DNA of 12,129 nucleotides, taken from positions 1-12,129 of the forward strand of contig SFMJ01000036.1 in NCBI GenBank assembly GCA_004553095.1, read 5' to 3'. The notes below the pieces were generated by a model. That model was not told where the DNA came from. It did no database searches and was given only the letters and a program-made list of their open reading frames with translations. How positions within the stretch are numbered: position 1 is the first letter of the stretch; the number at the start of each line of letters is the position of its first letter. Position numbers and translations under genes: made by a program. Positions 7,331 through 12,129 of the stretch are shown here, in pieces. Source of the stretch: Bacteroidales bacterium. GTDB lineage: Bacteria > Bacteroidota > Bacteroidia > Bacteroidales > Muribaculaceae.

Positions 7331-7362
7331 CTCATAATCCCATATTTGCTCTATTATCCCCT

Positions 7363-8094
7363 ATGGATTATATCTTCGGAATAAGAGCCGTGATCGAAGC
7401 CATCGACGCCGGCAAAAGTATAGATAAAGTCTTGATCCGCAAGGATCTCGGCGGCGACCTCGCACGCGAGTTGCTCGCCAAAATCAGACAGTTCGACATC
7501 CTGACACAGCGCGTGCCTCAGGAGCGTCTCAATCGCATCACTTCCAAGAATCATCAGGGTGTCATCGCCCAGATCTCTCCGGTGACTTATCATCGCCTCG
7601 ATCATCTCCTCCCGGCCCTCTATGAGGATGGCGCCAACCCCTTCATTCTCGTGCTCGACGGCCTCACCGATATTCGCAATTTCGGCGCTATCGCCCGTAC
7701 TGCCGACTGCTCCGGTGTCAATGGCATCGTCATACCCAAGCGCAATAGCGTCTCGGTAACCGCCGACGCCGTCAAAACTTCGGCCGGCGCTCTCTTCTAT
7801 ATCCCCGTATGCCGCGAAAATGACCTGGTAGCCGCCGTCAGATTCCTCAAGGATTCCGGCATCAAGGTGGTGGCTGCCACCGAGAAGGCTTCCACCCTAT
7901 ATACCGACTGCGATTTCTCTGTCCCAACTGCCGTGGTGATGGGTAGCGAGGATGTCGGCATCTCTGATGAGGTGCTGAGACTCTGCGACGAACTCGTGGC
8001 TATACCAATGCAGGGAAATATCGGATCGCTCAATGTCTCGGTCGCCGCCGGAGTTATGATGTATGAAGTGGTCCGTCAACGTGGCATTTTGTAG
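7363..8094 (+). CDS. rlmB: 23S rRNA (guanosine-2'-O)-methyltransferase RlmB-like (SPOUT/TrmH family)
   Basis: This enzyme uses S-adenosylmethionine to methylate a ribose 2'-OH, most likely in 23S rRNA (G2251 in E. coli numbering). The 243-residue product has an N-terminal substrate-binding domain starting with MDYIFGIRAVIEAI and ending near NHQGVIAQ (63-70). A C-terminal knotted SPOUT domain follows. Motif 1 is NFGAIARTA (106-114, with the conserved Asn and the catalytic Arg112), motif 2 is VMGSEDVGIS (192-201), and motif 3 runs over IPMQGNIGSLNVSVAAG (214-230). RlmB is the best family name, but close TrmH-family paralogues share these motifs, so the exact target is inferred. It is the last gene of its unit; the next promoter begins 6 bases after its stop. 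Confidence 0.9.
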   Translation: MDYIFGIRAVIEAIDAGKSIDKVLIRKDLGGDLARELLAKIRQFDILTQRVPQERLNRITSKNHQGVIAQISPVTYHRLDHLLPALYEDGANPFILVLDGLTDIRNFGAIARTADCSGVNGIVIPKRNSVSVTADAVKTSAGALFYIPVCRENDLVAAVRFLKDSGIKVVAATEKASTLYTDCDFSVPTAVVMGSEDVGISDEVLRLCDELVAIPMQGNIGSLNVSVAAGVMMYEVVRQRGIL

Positions 8095-8099
8095 AAAAA

Positions 8100-8131
8100 T
8101 TTGCATACGTCACAATTAAAGTGTAACTTTG
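8100..8131 (+). promoter_or_regulatory. Promoter of the nusB-yajC-ybbR-coaE unit
   Basis: TTTG (8100-8103), 20 bases, then TAACTTTG (8124-8131) is a perfect Bacteroidetes housekeeping promoter. It has the same spacing and the same -7 box as the one before rpsF. It starts just after the rlmB stop. Transcription should start near 8136-8139, giving a leader of about 85 bases before nusB. Confidence 0.85.
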
Positions 8132-8136
8132 TGACG
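8108..8136. repeat. Inverted repeat overlapping the nusB promoter
   Basis: CGTCACAA (8108-8115) and TTGTGACG (8129-8136) form a perfect 8-base inverted repeat separated by 13 bases. The right arm overlaps the last bases of the -7 box and reaches the expected transcription start, and the left arm lies in the spacer. A smaller palindrome, AAAGT-GTA-ACTTT (8118-8130), lies inside with a centre 2 bases away. The placement suits a repressor operator. No regulator can be named. Confidence 0.55.
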
Positions 8137-8223
8137 CTAAGTGGCAAGACCGGTGTCTTTAATCTCACCATTCTTCCCTCTTTACACCCCATTTATCTGA
8201 ATCTGAATTTATCATAAAGAGTT

Positions 8224-9627
8224 ATGATCAATCGTATCTTAATACGTATCAAAGTAATACAGACACTCTATTCGTTTCTGTTAGTCGAAAAGCAATTCAC
8301 GCTCGAGCGAAATCCCTCGGCGCCTACCAAGGAGAAGCGTTTCTCTTTCGCCCTATATCAAGATTTGCTCTTGCTCCTTATTAAGGTGGCGGAATATATA
8401 GAGCGACGTCCCGGCGATCGCCCCCTCCTTAAAACTCGCTTTATCTCTCGACTTCTTATCGATGATACCATCAAGCAGCTGATCGAGCAAAGCAAGTCTG
8501 CCCCTTCACAACTCCTCGATGCCCTCCCCGCCGTGGCTGAAGCTGTCCGGGAGTCCGGCCTGTATAAGAATTATCTGAAGGATCTGAGCAAAAACCATAA
8601 TGCTCCCGAGGATAATCTTTGGCGTGACCTCTTCAATCTGGTTATCATCAATGTGCCTGCTCTCCTCTCCCTGATTTCTCAGCGTGAGAATTATACCCTC
8701 AAGGGTCTGGAGCGTATGAAGGAGATGATGAACCGCACTTTCGTCAATTTCCTCACTTCGCAAGATAATGTGTTAGATGCCCTCTCTGCTCTCGAGAATA
8801 GCCTTAACATGTCGCGCCAACTCTATATGCGACTCCTATATCTCCCGGTCGAACTCTCCGACCTCGAGGAGAGACTCCTCGATGAGGCTCGGCATAAACA
8901 CCTCCCTACCGAACAGGATATCAACCCCAATCTCCGTTTCGTCGAAAATCAAGCTATCGATATCCTCCGTAACGACCCGATCCTCCTCAAGTATATCCGC
9001 GATAATAAGATCTCTTGGTATGAAGAGGATCCGATCATGATGCACAAACTCCTCGATGCCATCAAGTCTTCGGATATCTATGGCTATTATATGTCGCTCC
9101 CTTCCACCTCAGCAGCCGATGATGCCGCTTTCCTCAGAGACCTCTATCGCCATATCATATTCACCAACCCCGATTTCCTCGAGTGCCTCGAGAGCATGTC
9201 GGTGTTCTGGAATGATGATATCGATATCCTCTCGACTTTCGTACTCAAGTCGATACGCCGCATCGAAAATGGCGATTGCCTCAATGTCGTGCTCGATAAG
9301 TATAAGGATGAGGAGGATGCTCGCTTCGGCGCCGAACTGATCAGAGCTCTATATAATAATAAGGAACAGTATCGCCTGCTTATCGATGATGCTGTCTCCG
9401 GATCTAATTGGGATAAGGACCGTCTCGCATTCATGGATATCGTGATCCTCGAAACGGCTATCGCCGAAATCTTTAATTTCCCCAAGATCCCTATCCAGGT
9501 GAGCGTCAATGAGTATATAGAGATGGCCAAGAGTTATTCCACTCCTCGCAGTGGCCAGTTCGTGCATGGCATCCTCGGATCGATCATCTCTCGCCTCCAG
9601 AAGGAGAATAAACTCCGCACAGTCTGA
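8224..9627 (+). CDS. nusB: Transcription antitermination factor NusB, enlarged form
   Basis: NusB with NusE (uS10) binds boxA RNA and supports antitermination in rRNA operons. The C-terminal part (about 360-467) is a clear NusB domain: NWDKDRLAFMDIVILETAIAEI (396-416 region), FPKIPIQVSVNEYIEMAKSYS (419-439) and SGQFVHGILGSI. The N-terminus MINRILIRIKVIQTLYSF is typical of Bacteroidales NusB. At 467 residues it is much longer than E. coli NusB (about 140) and, from memory, longer than Bacteroides NusB (about 310). By eye, a helical unit occurs three times, around 131-176, 301-346 and 366-411 (see findings), which explains the extra length. The reading frame is intact and base use matches its neighbours. 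It is the first gene after a strong promoter. Confidence 0.92.
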   Translation: MINRILIRIKVIQTLYSFLLVEKQFTLERNPSAPTKEKRFSFALYQDLLLLLIKVAEYIERRPGDRPLLKTRFISRLLIDDTIKQLIEQSKSAPSQLLDALPAVAEAVRESGLYKNYLKDLSKNHNAPEDNLWRDLFNLVIINVPALLSLISQRENYTLKGLERMKEMMNRTFVNFLTSQDNVLDALSALENSLNMSRQLYMRLLYLPVELSDLEERLLDEARHKHLPTEQDINPNLRFVENQAIDILRNDPILLKYIRDNKISWYEEDPIMMHKLLDAIKSSDIYGYYMSLPSTSAADDAAFLRDLYRHIIFTNPDFLECLESMSVFWNDDIDILSTFVLKSIRRIENGDCLNVVLDKYKDEEDARFGAELIRALYNNKEQYRLLIDDAVSGSNWDKDRLAFMDIVILETAIAEIFNFPKIPIQVSVNEYIEMAKSYSTPRSGQFVHGILGSIISRLQKENKLRTV

Positions 9628-9634
9628 ATTACAA

Positions 9635-9660
9635 CTTATTAGCCATATAGGCTCTATAAG
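9635..9660 (+). promoter_or_regulatory. Hairpin in the nusB-yajC gap
   Basis: CTTAT-T-AGCC (9635-9644), loop ATATA, then GGCT-CT-ATAAG (9650-9660) folds into a stem of 4 plus 5 base pairs with a small internal loop. No T-run follows, so it is not a standard terminator. It lies 8 bases after the nusB stop in a 74-base gap that is otherwise AT-rich. It may protect or process the mRNA. Confidence 0.35.
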
Positions 9661-9701
9661 CCCAATTATCAAAAATAATTAATTAACACCAAAATAATAT
9701 T

Positions 9702-10025
9702 ATGAATATTCTTATTGCAATCTTGCTTCAGCAAGCCCAAGGTGGTGGCTGGTCCGGCATCCTCATGATTGTGGCGATGATCGCCATCTTCTATTTCGTT
9801 ATGATCCGTCCTCAGTCCAAGCGTCAGAAGGATCTGAAGAAGCAACGCGATGCCATGAAGAAGGGCGACCGTGTCGTATCTGCCGGCGGCATCCATGGCA
9901 AGATCCGTAGCGTCGAGGTTGATACGGCTATCGTCGAAGTCTCTGATGGCGTTACCCTCAAGTTTGACAAGGGATCTCTCTTCCTCGTTAGCGATGAAAG
10001 CAAGGAGGAAGCCCTCAAAAAGTAA
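9702..10025 (+). CDS. yajC: Preprotein translocase accessory subunit YajC
   Basis: YajC is a small inner-membrane protein that associates with the SecDF part of the Sec translocon. The 107-residue product has one membrane segment (about 17-35, GWSGILMIVAMIAIFYFVM). The family hallmark YFVMIRPQSKRQK (31-43) follows directly, then the cytoplasmic domain with KGDRVVSAGGIHGKI (54-68), VEVSDGVTLKF and a charged, lysine-rich end. Length is normal. The AT-rich bases just before the ATG (an AATAATATT stretch) are typical of Bacteroidetes starts without Shine-Dalgarno sequences. secDF is not in the window. The gene lies between nusB and a YbbR-domain gene, as is common in Bacteroidales. Confidence 0.96.
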   Translation: MNILIAILLQQAQGGGWSGILMIVAMIAIFYFVMIRPQSKRQKDLKKQRDAMKKGDRVVSAGGIHGKIRSVEVDTAIVEVSDGVTLKFDKGSLFLVSDESKEEALKK

Positions 10026-10057
10026 TCAAGTCTGATTTTTTATCATTCCACATCGAC

Positions 10058-11035
10058 GTGGGCACTCGTGTAGAAAATATCAAGGCTCTGTGGCGACGGA
10101 TCAAGGCTTCGTCGAGGTCGCATGATGCCTTGATGTTTCTCGTTTTTGTGGTTATCGCTACAATCTTCTGGTTCATCACCGCTCTGAATGAGAGTGTCTC
10201 GCAGTCTTACGAGGTACAGTTCTCCATCCGCAATATCCCCGATTCGGTGACTTTTATCACCGATCCTCCCGCCGATTTCCATGTCTCTCTTCGCGACAAG
10301 GGCACTAATATCCTGCGTAGCGGTGTGTTCAAGAATCCGGTGATCGATGTCAATTTCGAGGATTATGCTCGCAATGGTGTCTTCCGCATCTCTGCCTCCG
10401 ACCTTAATGCCGAGATCAAGGCGGATATTGGTTCTAATGCCTCTATCTCCGGCATCTCGATCGATTCGCTCCGCCTCTATTATACCGACCAGCCCGGCCG
10501 GCGTGTGCCGATCGTGGTGCAGTCCGACCTTACCGCCGCTTCCGGTTATGTCATCAGCGGAAGCCCAACGCCGGTCAAAGGCTCGGTGTTGGCATATTCG
10601 ATACGTGATGAGGCCGATACCCTCCGTCGGGTCTACACCAAGAAGGTGGTCAAAAAGGATCTGTCGCAGTCTATCGTTGTCACCGTGCCGATCATCGCTC
10701 CGGCTAATGTCAAACTCATCCCTTCGGAGATCGAGGTCCGGATCAATGTCGAGCCTTTGGTGCGTAAGGAAACTTACATACGAGTCGATGTCGACAACCT
10801 CCCCGCCGGCGAGGGGCTACTTTTGTTCCCCAATAGCGTTCCGGTCTCGTTCTATGTCCCGATGAGCCGTTTTAATGATGATTCTTTCCCGATCCGTGTC
10901 TATGTCGATTATCAAGACACTTACAAGACTCCCGGCTCGAGAATCCCTCTCTATCTGGTAGATAGTTCCGGTTCTATTATCAATCCGACTCTCTCCACAG
11001 ATAGCGTGGAGTATACTTTGGTGAAGAAGAAATGA
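10058..11035 (+). CDS. YbbR-like domain membrane protein
   Basis: The 325-residue product begins with a short basic cytoplasmic tail (about 1-23, with WRRIKASSRS) and one membrane segment (about 24-42, ALMFLVFVVIATIFWFITAL). A long beta-rich region outside the membrane follows, with YbbR-like repeats such as SVTFITDPPADFHVSLRDKG, VNFEDYARNGVF and RVPIVVQSDL. In Firmicutes YbbR/CdaR controls the diadenylate cyclase CdaA; no cyclase lies here, so that role is not implied. The start is GTG at 10058, 32 bases after yajC. The next in-frame ATG (10133) would begin inside the membrane segment and remove the basic tail, so GTG is preferred. Its stop overlaps the coaE start by ATGA. Confidence 0.85.
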   Translation: MGTRVENIKALWRRIKASSRSHDALMFLVFVVIATIFWFITALNESVSQSYEVQFSIRNIPDSVTFITDPPADFHVSLRDKGTNILRSGVFKNPVIDVNFEDYARNGVFRISASDLNAEIKADIGSNASISGISIDSLRLYYTDQPGRRVPIVVQSDLTAASGYVISGSPTPVKGSVLAYSIRDEADTLRRVYTKKVVKKDLSQSIVVTVPIIAPANVKLIPSEIEVRINVEPLVRKETYIRVDVDNLPAGEGLLLFPNSVPVSFYVPMSRFNDDSFPIRVYVDYQDTYKTPGSRIPLYLVDSSGSIINPTLSTDSVEYTLVKKK

Positions 11036-11607
11036 TAGGCATTACCGGTGGCATAGGTGCTGGCAAAAGCGTGGTCTCTCGCCTTCTTCGGGCTAAGGGG
11101 CTGTCGGTCTATGACTGCGATTCGCAAGCCAAGCGTATTCTCAATGAGTCGCCCGAACTTCGTGAGGCTATCGCTCGACGCTTTGGCAGCCATTGCATCG
11201 CCCCTGATGGGACGATCGCCACTAAGGAGGTGGCTAAGATCGTTTTTCATGATTCGGTGGCGCGTACTTGGCTCAATCATCTGGTGCATAGCGCCGTCAG
11301 AGAGGATGTGGCTCGCTTCGCCGATAGACATCCCGATCCGGTGTTCGTCGAGTCGGCGATCATGAAGACAAGCAGACTCTATCTGCAACTTGATGCTATG
11401 TGGGTGGTCTCTGCTCCCGAGGATCTTCGCATACTGCGCAGCTGTCGACGCGATGGTGTCGACATCGAGCAGGTCAAAGCCCGCATCGATGCCCAGAGTA
11501 GTGAGTATGCCGATTTCGGCGATATCCCCGTGGCGATGATATTTAATGATGACTCCCATTCGCTGTTGACTCAGGTCGATAGCCTCCTCGATCCTCTTTT
11601 GTTGTAG
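11032..11607 (+). CDS. coaE: Dephospho-CoA kinase
   Basis: CoaE phosphorylates the ribose 3'-OH of dephospho-CoA with ATP, the last step of coenzyme A synthesis. The 191-residue product starts with MIGITGGIGAGKS, whose Walker A lies at 6-13. It has the catalytic region YDCDSQAKRI (Asp28 and Asp30) and the C-terminal pattern RIDAQSSEYADFGDIPVAMI followed by FNDDSHSLLTQV. This matches the Q...ADFVI.N.G....L..QV pattern of the family. The length is slightly shorter than the E. coli enzyme (206). It overlaps the YbbR gene by 4 bases, so the two are probably translationally coupled. Together with coaBC upstream it makes two of the coenzyme A genes in this window; coaD is absent. Confidence 0.95.
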   Translation: MIGITGGIGAGKSVVSRLLRAKGLSVYDCDSQAKRILNESPELREAIARRFGSHCIAPDGTIATKEVAKIVFHDSVARTWLNHLVHSAVREDVARFADRHPDPVFVESAIMKTSRLYLQLDAMWVVSAPEDLRILRSCRRDGVDIEQVKARIDAQSSEYADFGDIPVAMIFNDDSHSLLTQVDSLLDPLLL

Positions 11608-11647
11608 TTTTTTATTAATTTTTTGATCATATAATTTAGTTTATATT

Positions 11648-12082
11648 ATGCTTAGAGAAATTATATCTATCAGTGGCAAACCGGGTCTTTTCAAGATCAT
11701 CACCCAAGCCAAGGGCTCTCTGATCGTTGAGGAACTCGGCACAGGTCGCCGTTTCCCCGCTCAAAGTCGTGACAAACTCATCTGCCTCGGTGATATCGCC
11801 ATGTATACCGAGTCGGGCGACACCCCTCTGGGTGAAATCCTCGATAAGGTTTTCGCTAATTGCCAAGGTCAGCCCATCGATGTGAAGGCTCTCGTCGCTT
11901 CTAAGGGCCTGAAGGATAAGTTTGCCGAGATCGTTACCGATTTCGATCGCGATCGTGTCCATGACAGCGATGTCAAGAAACTCTTTACTTGGTATAACAT
12001 CCTCATCGGAGCCGGCTTCGTTAAGTTTACCAAGGAGGAGGAGAAGAAGGAGGAGGCTGACACTGAGGCTGCCGCTGAGTAA
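11648..12082 (+). CDS. DUF5606 family protein
   Basis: This is a 144-residue conserved Bacteroidetes protein of unknown function. It begins MLREIISISGKPGLFKIITQ, followed by a beta-rich stretch with IVEELGTGRRFPAQSRDKL (about 26-44) suggestive of a small barrel. A mostly helical part follows (about 60-120, including KALVASKGLKDKFAEIV and the WYNIL stretch), then an acidic, low-complexity tail rich in Glu, Lys and Ala. There is no signal peptide or membrane segment, so it is probably cytoplasmic. It lies 40 bases after coaE behind a T-rich, AT-rich gap with no convincing promoter. It is usually found near coaE in this order, so it probably belongs to the nusB unit. I recognise the family but not its role. 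Confidence 0.88.
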   Translation: MLREIISISGKPGLFKIITQAKGSLIVEELGTGRRFPAQSRDKLICLGDIAMYTESGDTPLGEILDKVFANCQGQPIDVKALVASKGLKDKFAEIVTDFDRDRVHDSDVKKLFTWYNILIGAGFVKFTKEEEKKEEADTEAAAE

Positions 12083-12083
12083 G

Positions 12084-12129
12084 ATGCTCTCTTCGCTTCG
12101 ACTTTTATCTGATAAGACAAGGATGCGTG
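12084..12129 (+). CDS. Possible start of a further gene, cut by the window edge
   Basis: An ATG one base after the DUF5606 stop opens a frame that stays open for all 15 codons to the edge (MLSSLRLLSDKTRMR). A second in-frame ATG at 12123 could equally be the true start. Too little is present to name a product or to be sure it is coding. Confidence 0.25.
   Translation, partial: MLSSLRLLSDKTRMR

Noticed and set aside
7341..7348. CATATTTG before rlmB as an internal promoter
   Set aside because: It matches 7 of 8 bases of the -7 box, but no TTTG-like -33 box lies 19-21 bases upstream, and a start there would leave almost no leader.
8108..8136. CRP-like operator in the nusB promoter
   Set aside because: The half-sites are in the opposite order (TCACA first, TGTGA second) and too far apart compared with TGTGA-N6-TCACA, so the resemblance is misleading. 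The inverted repeat is kept without naming a regulator.
11608..11647. Promoter or terminator in the T-rich gap between coaE and the DUF5606 gene
   Set aside because: TAATTTAG misses the -7 consensus and has no good -33 box, and no GC-rich stem precedes the T-runs. The gap is probably just AT-rich leader sequence.
12032..12057. Two AAGGAGGAGG stretches near the end of the DUF5606 gene as Shine-Dalgarno sequences
   Set aside because: They are runs of Lys and Glu codons in the charged tail and end 26 bases before the next possible ATG, too far for ribosome binding to that start.

Overview
The window is an ordinary-looking core stretch of a Bacteroidota (Bacteroidales) chromosome, perhaps from the Muribaculaceae or a nearby gut family. 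Three things point there: promoters of the Bacteroidetes type (TTTG, about 20 bases, TAnnTTTG), the near-absence of Shine-Dalgarno sequences before start codons, and Bacteroidetes-restricted families (DUF4835, DUF5606, a long NusB) in their usual gene order. The genus is a guess. All genes lie on the + strand and are tightly packed. Codons strongly favour C at the third position (CTC, ATC, GCC). I see no tRNA, rRNA, CRISPR, insertion sequence, phage or defence gene.

Layout. (1) 2-1338: a ribosomal-protein operon, rpsF-rpsR-rplI, with a clear promoter in front and a strong intrinsic terminator behind. (2) 1352-8094: a second transcription unit that starts at a promoter with a strong leader hairpin and runs dnaN, a DEDDh exonuclease (overlapping dnaN by ATGA), coaBC, an exported DUF4835 protein, recN and rlmB, with gaps of only 21-32 bases. 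(3) 8100-12082: a third unit with its own strong promoter, overlapped by an inverted repeat. It runs nusB, yajC, a YbbR-domain membrane protein, coaE (overlapping by ATGA) and a DUF5606 protein. A possible further gene runs off the right edge.

How the genes fit together. Unit 1 supplies bS6 and bS18, which pair on the 30S platform, and bL9. Unit 2 combines the replication clamp, a processive-repair type exonuclease, RecN for double-strand-break repair, the two middle steps of coenzyme A synthesis and a 23S rRNA 2'-O-methyltransferase. Unit 3 combines transcription antitermination (NusB), a Sec-translocon accessory protein (YajC), an envelope protein (YbbR) and the last step of coenzyme A synthesis (CoaE). 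Coenzyme A genes therefore occur in both of the larger units.

I found no hidden new multi-gene system. The best leads are four. A perfect 8-base Shine-Dalgarno sequence stands before rpsR alone, in a lineage where the anti-Shine-Dalgarno is held by bS18 and bS6 themselves. NusB is 467 residues long and seems to hold three related helical units. An 8-base inverted repeat lies across the nusB promoter. A long GC-rich hairpin sits at the very start of the dnaN transcript.
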